A stretch of 64,000 nt of DNA, taken from positions 1-64,000 of the forward strand of contig NZ_JAGHRJ010000008.1 in assembly GCF_017743865.1 (NCBI RefSeq), read 5' to 3'. Each line of letters opens with the position of its first letter. Position 1 is the stretch's first letter. Source of the stretch: Labrenzia sp. R4_2 (GTDB taxonomy: Bacteria > Pseudomonadota > Alphaproteobacteria > Rhizobiales > Stappiaceae). The position numbers were made by a program, and so were the translations under genes. The notes under the pieces were generated by a model. That model ran no database searches. It was not told the origin of the DNA and saw only the letters and a program-made list of their open reading frames with translations. Positions 18,839 through 27,584 of this stretch are shown piece after piece.

Positions 18839-19606
18839 ATGAAAATCGAGGCAAACGAGCTCAATTGCGATGGGATCACGCACGGCTTCTTCACACGCAA
18901 CGGGGGTGTATCCGGTGGTCTTTACGAGAGCTTGAACATTGGTCTCGGCTCTGATGACGAGCGGCCTCTGGTTCTTGAAAACCGGAAGCGGGTTGCCGAG
19001 ACATTCGGCATCGCGCCGGAGTACCTTGTCTCGCCTTACCAGATCCATTCTCCAGATGTGATCACGGTCGAAGGCCCTTGGGCAGAAGGTGTAGATCGCA
19101 CAGCTGATGCGCTGGTAACAAAAACCCCGAACGTGGCTCTCGGGGTAGCAACTGCGGACTGCGGACCGATTCTCTTTGCCGATCCGGAGGCCAAGGTTAT
19201 TGGTGCAGCCCATTCCGGCTGGAAGGGGGCGATCTCAGGCGTCATGGAAAACACCCTTGAGGCCATGGAAAAGCTCGGCGCGAACAAACACAACATCCGC
19301 GCTGTACTCGGACCGACGATCTCACAGAATTCCTATGAGGTCGGACAGGAGTTCTTCGAACGGTTTGCAGATACGTCGCAAGCGAATGAGAGATATTTCA
19401 AACCGTCATCGCGCGCGAAACATCACATGTTCGATCTACCTGCGTTCATTACAGATTGTCTAAAGAACCTCGGCCTTGCAAAGGTCACTTCAATCGATGT
19501 CTGCACCTATGTGAACGAGGACCGCTTTTTTTCTTATCGACGAACAACGCATCGCAAGGAACCGGATTACGGGCGCCAAATCAGTGCCATTATGATCCGT
19601 GCTTAA
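18839..19606 (+). CDS. pgeF: Peptidoglycan editing factor PgeF (laccase domain, YfiH family)
   Basis: PgeF (YfiH) removes wrongly incorporated amino acids from muropeptide precursors in E. coli; other members have purine nucleoside or polyphenol oxidase activity. The 255-aa protein has HGFFTRNGGVSGGLYESLN, the metal-site residues in TADCGPILF and GAAHSGWKGA, and the terminal SYRRTTHRKEPDYGRQ. I chose the ATG at 18839 with GGAGA just upstream over a GTG at 18818. It follows the MidA-like gene by 42 bp, so one transcript with lgt is likely. Confidence 0.92.
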   Translation: MKIEANELNCDGITHGFFTRNGGVSGGLYESLNIGLGSDDERPLVLENRKRVAETFGIAPEYLVSPYQIHSPDVITVEGPWAEGVDRTADALVTKTPNVALGVATADCGPILFADPEAKVIGAAHSGWKGAISGVMENTLEAMEKLGANKHNIRAVLGPTISQNSYEVGQEFFERFADTSQANERYFKPSSRAKHHMFDLPAFITDCLKNLGLAKVTSIDVCTYVNEDRFFSYRRTTHRKEPDYGRQISAIMIRA

Positions 19607-19834
19607 CGAAAAATGAGGTTAGCATCGGGCCGCTTTTGCACCATAACTGTTGGCCTGCTACCCAATTCGCTGCGAATAAGGCCGGATTGGCGGTTAGCGG
19701 CACCGGTTCTGCACCAAGCCTCTCGACCTGCCGGACAAGTCGGGCTAAACCAGAAACCAAAATCGGGGTGGGGTTCGGCAAGTGCCGGAATCTGGCCCAA
19801 ACGCCATGTGAGAGAATTCAGGCCAGCCATCTAA

Positions 19835-20356
19835 ATGCCCCATAGAACCGAACTCCCGATTCTCCGGATCCTCAAAGTTATCGGAGGGCTGCTTCTGGTA
19901 GGTGGCCTTGCTGCCTGTCAGGGCGCAAATCCCCCGCCAGCTGCGATCAACACGACGCCGGTCGCGCCGAGCTTCATCCAACCCATTGATGAACAACAGG
20001 GCACGACGTTTGCCTTCGAGCCGTTTACCGGCGCTCCAGGCAACATTGCCGATGAGCTGTCCAATGAAATTGGTCAACAGGCTGCCCTGCGCGGCCTCAA
20101 GCTCGTGCGGCGTGTCGGTGCTGACGCGACCTACCGGGTGAACGGATATCTCGCAGCGACGGGCCAACCTGGCAAAGGTACGGTATTTTACGTTTTCGAC
20201 ATCGTTGATCGATCCGGGCGACGCCTGAAACGGATTTCGGGTGCAGAGGAAACTGGCGGCTCTACTGGCGATCCCTGGACTGGGGCAACGTCCACGGTTC
20301 TGACCCGCATCGCAGAACGTTCTGTGGTTGAAATTTCTGCCTGGCTCAACCGATAA
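19835..20356 (+). CDS. Predicted lipoprotein of unknown function
   Basis: The 173-aa protein has a lipoprotein signal peptide: charged start, hydrophobic KVIGGLLLVGG, and lipobox LAAC with lipid-accepting C28, followed by a Pro/Ala-rich linker. The mature part (FEPFTGAPGNIADELSNEIG, ATYRVNGYLAA, FYVFDIVDRSGRRLKRISG) resembles periplasmic lipoproteins found in Hyphomicrobiales with no assigned role. Residue 29 is Gln rather than Asp, so outer-membrane sorting is expected by the +2 rule. It stands alone between pgeF and prs. Confidence 0.8.
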   Translation: MPHRTELPILRILKVIGGLLLVGGLAACQGANPPPAAINTTPVAPSFIQPIDEQQGTTFAFEPFTGAPGNIADELSNEIGQQAALRGLKLVRRVGADATYRVNGYLAATGQPGKGTVFYVFDIVDRSGRRLKRISGAEETGGSTGDPWTGATSTVLTRIAERSVVEISAWLNR

Positions 20357-20599
20357 GGTCAACTTTAACCGGATAAATCAAAACCGGCGTCATAAAAACT
20401 AAAAAAACCGCATCTGACACCCTCTGCGCGGTTGTCGTCTGTCCGGTTGGTTGTTACAACGCCGCCGCCTGCCGAAGGTTTTCCCCCAAGAAGGCTTTGG
20501 GCAATCGGCACCTTGAACGACCTAACGCCCCAACCGCGTGTTTGCTTGGCCCCTCTTGGCCCTACAAACCCGGCTCCGCACCAGAAGGACTTGCGGCTT

Positions 20600-21532
20600 A
20601 TGAAGATCGTCGCGGGCAATTCCAACCGAGCCCTGGCCGAGGAAATCTCCCAATACTTGGATGTTCCATTGGCCAAATGTCAGGTCCGGCGCTTCGCCGA
20701 CCAGGAAATCTTCGTCGAAATCCAGGAAAATGTGCGCGGTGAGGACGTCTTTGTCGTCCAGCCGACCAGCTACCCGGCCAATGACCACCTTATGGAGCTG
20801 CTCATCATTATCGATGCACTGCGCCGGTCATCTGCCCGCAGAATCACAGCCGTTATTCCTTACTTCGGATATGCCCGCCAGGACCGCCGCGCCTCTGGCC
20901 GGACACCTGTCTCGGCCAAGCTTGTTGCCAATCTGATTACGGAAGCCGGTGCAGACCGCGTGCTGACGCTGGATCTGCACGCCGGCCAAATCCAGGGTTT
21001 CTTCGATATTCCGACGGACAACCTGTTCGCCGCACCGGTCATGACCCGCGACATCAAGGAACGCTATGCGACCGACAATGTCATGGTCGTCTCGCCGGAT
21101 GTCGGTGGCGTGGTTCGTGCCCGCGCGCTTGCAAAGCGCATTGAGGCTCCGCTGTCGATCGTCGACAAACGCCGCGACAAGCCTGGAGAATCGGAAGTCA
21201 TGAACATCATTGGTGATGTGAATGGCTACGATTGCATTCTGGTGGACGATATCGTCGACAGTGGCGGCACGCTCTGCAATGCAGCGGATGCACTGCTTGC
21301 CAAGGGCGCCAAGTCAGTTACTGCCTATATCACCCACGGCGTTTTGTCCGGCGGAGCGGTTGCACGGGTGACCTCCTCCAAGCTGAAGGAACTGGTGATC
21401 ACCAACTCCATCGAGCCGACGGCTGCTATCACTGCCGCGCCGAACATTCGCGCGATCTCGATTGCTCCGCTGATGGGCGAGGCAATCAACAGGACAGCCT
21501 TGGAAAAATCGGTTTCCAGTCTGTTCAACTGA
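20600..21532 (+). CDS. prs: Ribose-phosphate pyrophosphokinase
   Basis: Prs makes PRPP from ribose-5-phosphate and ATP for purine, pyrimidine, His, Trp and NAD synthesis. The 310-aa protein starts [16 protein letters not shown] and shows [16 protein letters not shown], the ATP loop [10 protein letters not shown], a flexible loop with DKRR, and the PRPP-binding [18 protein letters not shown]. The ATG at 20600 has AGAAGGA at 20583-20589. The frame is open upstream to 20432 but that part is not Prs-like. A strong terminator follows. Confidence 0.97.
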   Translation: MKIVAGNSNRALAEEISQYLDVPLAKCQVRRFADQEIFVEIQENVRGEDVFVVQPTSYPANDHLMELLIIIDALRRSSARRITAVIPYFGYARQDRRASGRTPVSAKLVANLITEAGADRVLTLDLHAGQIQGFFDIPTDNLFAAPVMTRDIKERYATDNVMVVSPDVGGVVRARALAKRIEAPLSIVDKRRDKPGESEVMNIIGDVNGYDCILVDDIVDSGGTLCNAADALLAKGAKSVTAYITHGVLSGGAVARVTSSKLKELVITNSIEPTAAITAAPNIRAISIAPLMGEAINRTALEKSVSSLFN

Positions 21533-21552
21533 TTGGTCTTATAGACTTTTTG

Positions 21553-21580
21553 AAAGCGCCGGTTTTGCCGGCGCTTTTTT
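21553..21580 (+). terminator. Rho-independent terminator after prs
   Basis: A 10-bp stem (aaagcgccgg at 21553-21562, ccggcgcttt at 21568-21577) with a TTTTG loop runs into a T tract to 21580. The minus-strand T tract is weaker, so its use by the convergent gene at 21603 is less sure. Confidence 0.9.
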
Positions 21581-21602
21581 GTTTGAATGAAACCATCTCC
21601 GA

Positions 21603-22361
21603 TCAGTTGAGCTTGCCCGGCAGACTGAGGTCTCCAGAAGCCACATCGAATACGTCGACGACGCACAGCAGCGGAGCGTGGATGTTCTGATTGACCCGCA
21701 GGGCCGACGTCACCCCGTCGTAAGACATCCCATCAGCCACTGACGGATCAGCAAAACTGACATTGATGGTGATTTCTTCACTTTTGAGCACCGGAGAGAA
21801 ACCCGGGCTGTCGATGTAAATCGGCAATCCCGGCCAGGTCGCCGGCATTTTGGGCGAGGCCCCATCCGGGATATCCTTCACCGACAAAGCTCCTGCCCCA
21901 CAGGCTTCGTTGGGTGTTAATACAACCCAATGCGAGTGCCATTTGGCCCCGTCATTTGTCAGATCCCCGTCCCCGTCTTCATCAAAAAGCGGCGTGTCAT
22001 CAAAATCCGGGTGAGATGTTGCAGCCAGCGCCAGGATGCCGTCTTCACTTTCAAAACCGACGGCGTCCGGCTTCAATGAGGTCGGCCAAACATAGGCTTC
22101 AACCGGAGCGCCTGCGAGTTGGCCGGCCGGTTCAGGCGTTGTGGCCCCAGCGGTTCCCTTAAGCGTCATGTGGAAGGTCACAGTGCGTCCGGACCGATGC
22201 ACGTGTGCTGCCAGAATATCGTAGTTCTGGTCTATTTCGGCGTTTTCCGGCGACAGCACTGCGCCCTTTTGGTGAATGGCATGATCGCTGTGTGACCCGC
22301 CTGCCAGAGCGGCAATCGGCAGGGCAGCAAGGACAAGACTTCCAGCTAATGTCTTCAACAT
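21603..22361 (-). CDS. His-rich periplasmic protein of unknown function with a Ca-loop-like motif
   Basis: I do not recognise a named family. The 252-aa protein has a signal peptide (MLKTLAGSLVLAALPIAALA) and a mature start rich in His (SHSDHAIHQKG), plus HVHR and WHSHW. Residues 127-137 (DEDGDGDLTND) look like an EF-hand or dockerin calcium loop, although position 12 is Gly. Only two cysteines are visible in the mature part (EACGAG and LLCVV). The ATG at 22361 has AAGGAGA upstream. It is divergent from a MarR regulator across a perfect inverted repeat, so that regulator probably controls it. Confidence 0.7.
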   Translation of the reverse strand: MLKTLAGSLVLAALPIAALAGGSHSDHAIHQKGAVLSPENAEIDQNYDILAAHVHRSGRTVTFHMTLKGTAGATTPEPAGQLAGAPVEAYVWPTSLKPDAVGFESEDGILALAATSHPDFDDTPLFDEDGDGDLTNDGAKWHSHWVVLTPNEACGAGALSVKDIPDGASPKMPATWPGLPIYIDSPGFSPVLKSEEITINVSFADPSVADGMSYDGVTSALRVNQNIHAPLLCVVDVFDVASGDLSLPGKLN

Positions 22362-22398
22362 GGGTGTTCTCCTTCTCAAAAAAGACGCCCCCTCTTTA

Positions 22399-22441
22399 AT
22401 AGCGAGTCGATACTATTGCAAGTTTAATTTCGACTCGCTAT
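22399..22441. promoter_or_regulatory. Perfect 12-bp inverted repeat, candidate MarR operator
   Basis: The arms atagcgagtcga (22399-22410) and tcgactcgctat (22430-22441) are exact reverse complements with a 19-nt AT-rich spacer. They fill the 88-bp gap between the divergent genes at 22361 and 22450, where both promoters must lie. The right arm ends 8 bp before the regulator start and covers the place of its ribosome site. Autoregulation plus control of the divergent gene is the natural reading (inference). Confidence 0.7.
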
Positions 22442-22449
22442 AAAAAGAC

Positions 22450-23010
22450 ATGACTAGCGACCGCGACCACACCCGCTTTATCTCAGATCTGATTGACCGC
22501 CTCGGCAGGCTGAACGCGGCCGAAGAATGGAACGGACCGCTCAACCCGTCACAATTCGCTGCACTGTCTTATCTCGCCCGGGCGAACAGGTTTTCGCGGG
22601 CGCCGTCTCATGTGGCCGACTACCTGGCAACCACCAGAGGCACAGCGTCTCAAACCTTGAAAGCGCTGGCCCGGAAAGAGCTGATTGCCGAGTCGCGACT
22701 TGAAGAAGACAAGCGCAGCATTCGTTATGACGTGACAGATGACGGGCAGGCGTTGCTGGCCGCGCAATCTGCAATGTCAGCTGCAATTTCGGCTCTTGAG
22801 GCGACGAACGCAGCTGCGCTAAAGGACGGGCTGACAGCGTTGGTTATGAAGCTTCTGGAACAACGCGATGCAAAGTCCTTCGGTCTTTGCAAAGAGTGTA
22901 GCCACCATCAATCAACGGATGCTGGCGGGTACTGCAACCTTCTGGATGTTCCGTTGAAGCCGCAGGAAGCTGAACAGATTTGCCATGAGCACACCCCAAC
23001 CACAGGATGA
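22450..23010 (+). CDS. MarR-family regulator with C-terminal four-cysteine cluster
   Basis: The 186-aa protein has a MarR winged helix (LNPSQFAALSYLARANRFS, VADYLATTRGTASQTLKALARKEL, wing EEDKRSIRYDVTDDG). Beyond the usual end it carries C147, C150, C162 and C178 (C-x2-C-x11-C-x15-C) with His at 152, 153, 179 and 181. This suggests a bound metal or iron-sulfur cluster as sensor (inference). The ATG has no clear Shine-Dalgarno. A MOSC-domain gene follows 9 bp later, so the two are probably co-transcribed. Confidence 0.88.
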   Translation: MTSDRDHTRFISDLIDRLGRLNAAEEWNGPLNPSQFAALSYLARANRFSRAPSHVADYLATTRGTASQTLKALARKELIAESRLEEDKRSIRYDVTDDGQALLAAQSAMSAAISALEATNAAALKDGLTALVMKLLEQRDAKSFGLCKECSHHQSTDAGGYCNLLDVPLKPQEAEQICHEHTPTTG

Positions 23011-23019
23011 CTCTTAAAG

Positions 23020-23706
23020 ATGACAACCGCACAGATCTTGGGCGTATATGCCGGAAAACCTGAGGACAGATGGGACGGGAAAGCACCCTCTGCAATCCGT
23101 AAGTCGCTGATTCAGGGAGCTGTTCAGCTTACAGAAACCGGGATGACGGAAGACCAGCAGGCGGATCTTGCGGTTCATGGCGGTCCTGAGAAAGCGCTGC
23201 ACCACTATCCTTCAGAACACTACGCCGATTGGGCTGAGCTCTTTGGCATTTCCCCGTTCGCATACGAACCCGGGACATTTGGGGAAAACATATCATCGTC
23301 CGGATTCACCGAAGCAGACCTTTGTATTGGCGATGTTTTTGCCGTCGGCTCAGCCCGTCTCCAAATCTGCCAGGGCCGCCAGCCGTGCTGGAAACTTAAC
23401 ATGCACACCCAGAACCCTGCCCTTGCGGCGCATTTTCAGAAAACCGGCAAAACGGGCTGGTACTACCGGGTTCTGGAAACCGGCATTTTCGAAGCAGGCG
23501 ACTGTATGACCTTGATCGACCGGCCCTGTCCGGATTGGAACCTGAAAGACGTGATCTTTGCCCGGTTCAACCCGAAACTGGAAAGCAGCACGGCGTCCGC
23601 GCTTGCCAACCTGGCCGTGCTTGCCGACCCATGGCGGGCCGCCTTCGCAAAGAAGGTCGACCCGGATTTTGTGGAAGATACATCGCGGCGGCTACCGGGA
23701 AGCTAG
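23020..23706 (+). CDS. MOSC domain-containing protein (YiiM-like)
   Basis: The 228-aa protein matches the YiiM type: AVHGGPEKALHHYPSEHY, GTFGENISSSGFTEADLCIGD, and the MOSC-core cysteine in CQGRQPCWKLN, followed by the C-terminal helical domain. MOSC proteins bind the molybdenum cofactor or its sulfurated form; YiiM of E. coli reduces N-hydroxylated compounds such as 6-hydroxylaminopurine. The substrate here is inferred. It follows the Cys-cluster MarR gene closely and converges on a chemoreceptor gene. Confidence 0.88.
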   Translation: MTTAQILGVYAGKPEDRWDGKAPSAIRKSLIQGAVQLTETGMTEDQQADLAVHGGPEKALHHYPSEHYADWAELFGISPFAYEPGTFGENISSSGFTEADLCIGDVFAVGSARLQICQGRQPCWKLNMHTQNPALAAHFQKTGKTGWYYRVLETGIFEAGDCMTLIDRPCPDWNLKDVIFARFNPKLESSTASALANLAVLADPWRAAFAKKVDPDFVEDTSRRLPGS

Positions 23707-23727
23707 GCGGGATCGCTCCGGCAACCC

Positions 23728-25854
23728 TTAAGCAGCTTCAACGGCTTTAAGGAAACGGTCTACGGTGCCGCGGAGGTCTTCGGTTTTGTCGGCTACATCA
23801 TTAGACGCCCGCAAAACATCGCCAGCGGAGGAGCTGGTCATCTGCGACTTTTCGCTGATTGCCACCATCGATCCGGCGACTGACCGCGTTCCTTGTGCAG
23901 CTTCCTGGACATTCGCCGAGATCTCTGTTGTCGCCTGCCCCTGCTCCTGAACCGCTGATGCAATGTTTCCGGTGTAATTGTCGACGGTTGCCATGGTTTC
24001 CGCGATCGTACCGATCGCCGAAACAGCTTCCTTCGTCGCCGCCTGAACCTCAGACACCTGCGCCTCAATCTGCTCGGTCGCCTTGGCCGTCTGTGTCGCC
24101 AATTCCTTGACTTCGGACGCAACAACCGCAAAGCCGCGGCCCGCCTCTCCGGCACGGGCGGCTTCAATCGTTGCATTGAGAGCCAGAAGGTTGGTCTGCT
24201 CGGCAATATCAGAGATCAGGTTCACAACATCGCCGATGTTCTGGGCAAGCTGCGCCAGCCCGCCAATCCGCTCGTTGGTTTCCTGAGCCGATCCAAGTGC
24301 AGCCCGGATAATCTCCGTGGTGCTGTCAACTTGCCGGCCAATCTCCTGAATGGACGCGGACAGCTCTTCAGAGGCGGACGCCACGGTCTGGACATTTGCA
24401 GACGCCTGCTCAGAGGCCGCTGACGCGTTCGTCGCCTCGCCTGATGTTTCATCCGCAATGCCGTTGAGGCCCTCGGCGGCCGCCTGCATCTGATTGTTGT
24501 TGTGAACAACCGTATCAAGCATTTGCTCGACTTCATCGCGGAAAGTTTCAATCAAGGAACTGACCCGATGAGCTTGTTCTTGTTGCGCTTGCTGGTTGGC
24601 ATTTTGCTCTGCCTCCAACCGTTCACGCTCCAACGCATTCTCCCGGAAAACGGCGACTGTGTCGGCAATTTCCTTGATCTCGTCATCGGAGGTCTGTTTG
24701 GGGACATTGACCGCTGTATCGCCTTTGGCCAGAGCGCCCATGACACCCGCCAACCCATTGATCCGGCGGGACAACTGCACCGAAACCCAAAGGCCGAGCA
24801 GCCCGGCACCAAGTGCGCAAACCACAGCGATGACCACCGTCCAGTTCCGCAGCTTCGCCAACGGGGCGAGGACTTCAGCCGCGCTTTGCACGACGACAAG
24901 AGCGTAGTTTTTGCCGAGATATTCAAACGGCACAGCTGCCGCGAATGATTCCTGTCCCTGCAGATCGTCCAAAACCTGGAACACCGGCGCGCCGCCCAGT
25001 GCATTGAGAATAGGACTGCCCTGGAGCAGATCGCTCGTCACTTCATCAACATCGGGGGTCCGAACACTGTCGTTTTGAATGATCCCGTCAGCGTTGACCA
25101 AAAACACATTCCCTGTCTCACCAAGGCCTGCATATTTGCCAAGCATGTTGCTCACACGGGCGACAGCGGTCTCATAGATAGCAACACCGATGACCTTTGA
25201 TCCGACCGAAATCGGCACTGACAAGAAACCAACAGGTTTGTCTGTGGGTCCGGGATAATGCTCTACATCGAAAACATGCGCCTGATCCGGAGCGCCTGCC
25301 AAGGCCGCATCATAAGCCTTGGCTGCTGCCGAATCGGTCCATTCGGCTGACTTCAGATTTTGAGCAAAATCGGCCTTTTTCTGAACGCTGTAGACAACAT
25401 CGCCGTCCAAATTGATCAATAGGATCTCGTCGAAGCTGTTGGATTCGGCGAACGCCCGCATTGCAGGATGATGCTTGGTATGCGCCCGGTCGTATGGCTT
25501 GCGGCCAGCCTTCACAAGATCTGCACGTTGATCCGCCGGATGCGGATTGTCTGTGACATACACCTTGGTAAGGGTTGCCTGCGCCTTGTCTCCGTATTTC
25601 GCCCAGTTTTTATCGAAGTCGGAATAAGCAGCCCTCAGTCCCTTGCCGGATGCATGATCTGTCACAAGAGCCTGTTTAGAGGACAAGTAATCTGTCAGGG
25701 CGTCCTTGCGGCTTTCAGCGAGGCCCATGAGCTTTTCTTTAGCCAGATCCCGAACAGATTGTGCTCCGGACATGTAGCTCGCAATACCGACACCAGCTGA
25801 ACAGAACAATGCAATCCCGACCATGATGGCGGGAAGTTTCTGAGAGACTTTCAA
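23728..25854 (-). CDS. Methyl-accepting chemotaxis protein with large periplasmic sensor
   Basis: The 708-aa receptor has TM1 (about 10-28), a ~310-residue periplasmic region of Cache/helical type (contains [21 protein letters not shown] and [18 protein letters not shown], both PAS-like sensor strands), TM2 (about 341-362), HAMP (about 363-415) and the signalling domain with the conserved tip [20 protein letters not shown] and [15 protein letters not shown]. No C-terminal CheR-binding pentapeptide is seen. A secreted sensor-like gene lies 54 bp upstream and may share its transcript. The attractant is unknown. Confidence 0.93.
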   Translation of the reverse strand: MKVSQKLPAIMVGIALFCSAGVGIASYMSGAQSVRDLAKEKLMGLAESRKDALTDYLSSKQALVTDHASGKGLRAAYSDFDKNWAKYGDKAQATLTKVYVTDNPHPADQRADLVKAGRKPYDRAHTKHHPAMRAFAESNSFDEILLINLDGDVVYSVQKKADFAQNLKSAEWTDSAAAKAYDAALAGAPDQAHVFDVEHYPGPTDKPVGFLSVPISVGSKVIGVAIYETAVARVSNMLGKYAGLGETGNVFLVNADGIIQNDSVRTPDVDEVTSDLLQGSPILNALGGAPVFQVLDDLQGQESFAAAVPFEYLGKNYALVVVQSAAEVLAPLAKLRNWTVVIAVVCALGAGLLGLWVSVQLSRRINGLAGVMGALAKGDTAVNVPKQTSDDEIKEIADTVAVFRENALERERLEAEQNANQQAQQEQAHRVSSLIETFRDEVEQMLDTVVHNNNQMQAAAEGLNGIADETSGEATNASAASEQASANVQTVASASEELSASIQEIGRQVDSTTEIIRAALGSAQETNERIGGLAQLAQNIGDVVNLISDIAEQTNLLALNATIEAARAGEAGRGFAVVASEVKELATQTAKATEQIEAQVSEVQAATKEAVSAIGTIAETMATVDNYTGNIASAVQEQGQATTEISANVQEAAQGTRSVAGSMVAISEKSQMTSSSAGDVLRASNDVADKTEDLRGTVDRFLKAVEAA

Positions 25855-25908
25855 AGGCTTTGCTCCGCAAAGGACATGGGCAAGGCTCCCGCCTTGCCCG
25901 TTGAAACA

Positions 25909-26478
25909 TTAAAGATTTTCGACGTTCACGCCGAACGTGACGGCACCGATTGGCTCACCACTATCCGGATCAACAACCGGCACACTGACCTGGCTCTGCA
26001 GAAGCTGGGTGCTCTCATCTTCTTCAAGATCACTGATGTGCACAGAGCCCGAACCCGCGCCGTAGGTCTCTTGCCATTTGGCTTCATCGCCTTGCCAATA
26101 GTCAGAGGTCACATCGCTCTGACCAACGTTGAGACCTTTGGCATCCATCACGAAGATTTCGGTAAAGAGACCATCGCTGCCATCTTGCAGATCGGCCAGA
26201 TATCCGGATAGATCGTTTTCAAGCACGGCATCGATCATCGGCTGATCAACTGCTTCTGCCTCAGCGCGCCAGGTTTTGTCGAGCTCATCGATCTTGGCCT
26301 GATCATGACCGGCAGTTTGTGTGTTCTGTGCCTTGACGGCCGCAATCACCTCAGAAGAGGACGCGATTTCGGCGATTTGGCCGTTTGCCAGCTCTTCCAG
26401 CTCGGCCTTAAATTCATTCGCGTTGGCGGCACCGGTTGCAAGGAGTACAAATACCGCGGACTTCAAAAACGTTTTCAT
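25909..26478 (-). CDS. Secreted PDC/Cache-like sensor domain protein without a membrane anchor
   Basis: The 189-aa protein has a signal peptide (MKTFLKSAVFVLLATGAANA) and no later hydrophobic segment, so it should be periplasmic. The mature part has a long helix, then FTEIFVMDAKGLNVGQSD, YWQGDEAKWQETYG, GSVHISDLE and QVSVPVVDPDSGEPIGAVTFG, which is the strand order of PDC/Cache sensor domains in receptors and kinases. The ATG at 26478 has GGAGAG upstream. It sits 54 bp before the chemoreceptor gene on the same strand, which suggests that it presents ligand to, or shares input with, that receptor (inference). Confidence 0.78.
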   Translation of the reverse strand: MKTFLKSAVFVLLATGAANANEFKAELEELANGQIAEIASSSEVIAAVKAQNTQTAGHDQAKIDELDKTWRAEAEAVDQPMIDAVLENDLSGYLADLQDGSDGLFTEIFVMDAKGLNVGQSDVTSDYWQGDEAKWQETYGAGSGSVHISDLEEDESTQLLQSQVSVPVVDPDSGEPIGAVTFGVNVENL

Positions 26479-26843
26479 GGATCGCTCTCCGTTGAGTTCC
26501 GTTACGACATTCAACGCGGCAGACCTTAATCACATATGTATAGTCGCTTATATTTACTGATTGAATTACTATAACATTCAACCTAAGAGTTGCATTACAA
26601 AACCAATAATCTAAATAACTCAAATAACACTCGATGGTTGATAATTTTTACTTTTGAGAACTAGCAGATTTGACGATAATCGCGCACCTATCGAGGCCGC
26701 TTGCTTTTCCAAAGGGTTTCAGCTATATCGCGCTCGCGCCTGCACCCCTGGAGGAGGCGCTCGTAGGACCGATCCCGGACAACTGATCGAACACTCGGTG
26801 ACGCTGTTCGCCGGTCCGTTACATATACCTATAGGAGTTTGCC
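26479..26843. other. AT-rich intergenic region with divergent promoters and the rplY leader
   Basis: The 365 bp between the secreted sensor gene and rplY contain no convincing gene. The left 200 bp are much more AT-rich than the rest of the window, as expected for promoters. A minus-strand TTCAAT, 17 bp, TATACA pair lies around 26536-26564. The right part holds a plausible leader: gcgcct/aggcgc around 26736-26760 and ggaccg (26766-26771) with cggtcc (26812-26817) could pair. The ribosome site TAGGAG is at 26832-26837. Confidence 0.45.
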
Positions 26844-27467
26844 ATGGCTTCCAGCTATGAGCTGAAGGCGTCGGCACGGGACCGTGTGGGCAAGGGGGCC
26901 GCACGAGCACTGCGTCGCGAAGGCCTTCTACCTGCCGTGATCTACGGCGACAAGAAACCGGCTCTGCCGATCACCATTCCGGTGAAAGAAACCACCCTCA
27001 CCCTGCACAAGGGCGGTTTCCTGATCAACATCGGGACCATCGACATCGACGGTGAAAAGCACCAGGTCATCGCCAAGGACTTCCAGCTGCACCCAGTGCG
27101 CGACGATGTTCTTCACGTTGATTTCCTGCGCGTATCCGGCAACACGACCCTGACGGTCGATATTCCGGTCACCTTCATCAACGAAGAGACCTGCCCGGGC
27201 CTGAAAAAAGGCGGCATGCTGAACGTGGTGCGTCACACTGTCGAACTGATCGTTCCTGCGAATGCCATCCCGGAAACACTGGTCTTCGACCTTGCGAAAG
27301 TCGAAATCGGCGACACGCTGCACATCTCGGCAACCACCCTGCCGGAAGGCGCGCAGCCGACCATTACCGACCGTGACTTCACCGTCGCAACACTTGCTGC
27401 TCCTGGCGGCGGTGTACAGGACGACGACGAAGAAGCCGAAGGTGGTGAAGAAGAGACAAGCGAATAA
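26844..27467 (+). CDS. rplY: 50S ribosomal protein L25/general stress protein Ctc
   Basis: L25 binds 5S rRNA in the large subunit. The 207-aa protein is the long Ctc form: N-terminal L25 domain (ELKASARDRVGKGAARALRREGLLPAVIYG, then FQLHPVRDDVLHVDFLRV) and a TL5/Ctc C-terminal beta domain, ending in an acidic tail (DDDEEAEGGEEETSE). Length is usual for alphaproteobacteria. The gene is followed by two hairpins and then pth, an order common in this class. Confidence 0.96.
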   Translation: MASSYELKASARDRVGKGAARALRREGLLPAVIYGDKKPALPITIPVKETTLTLHKGGFLINIGTIDIDGEKHQVIAKDFQLHPVRDDVLHVDFLRVSGNTTLTVDIPVTFINEETCPGLKKGGMLNVVRHTVELIVPANAIPETLVFDLAKVEIGDTLHISATTLPEGAQPTITDRDFTVATLAAPGGGVQDDDEEAEGGEEETSE

Positions 27468-27488
27468 GCTTGACCCTTCGATAAATTT

Positions 27489-27512
27489 GCAGAAGACGGC
27501 ATCGTCTTCTGC
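27489..27512 (+). repeat. Perfect 10-bp hairpin downstream of rplY
   Basis: gcagaagacg (27489-27498) and cgtcttctgc (27503-27512) pair perfectly around a GCAT loop. No T run follows directly, so by itself it is not a standard terminator. A second hairpin, which is one, begins 6 bp later. Confidence 0.7.
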
Positions 27513-27518
27513 ACTTTG

Positions 27519-27545
27519 GGCAGCCGATTTCGGCTGCCTTTTCGT
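27519..27545 (+). terminator. Rho-independent terminator between rplY and pth
   Basis: An 8-bp stem (ggcagccg at 27519-27526, cggctgcc at 27531-27538) with an ATTT loop is followed by TTTTCGTTT. It should stop most rplY transcripts 40 bp before the pth start, so pth may depend on read-through or on its own promoter. Confidence 0.8.
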
Positions 27546-27584
27546 TTCAGCACCCTGATTTCAAAGAACGCGCAGAGACAGATC

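Noticed and set aside
20432-20599. N-terminal extension of Prs
   Set aside because: The frame is open, but the added 56 residues are Pro-rich and not like Prs; the ATG at 20600 matches the family start.
26700-26820. tRNA-like or small RNA gene upstream of rplY
   Set aside because: Some stems can be drawn, but there is no T-loop GTTCRANNC motif with proper arm spacing and no anticodon arm; kept only as a possible leader.
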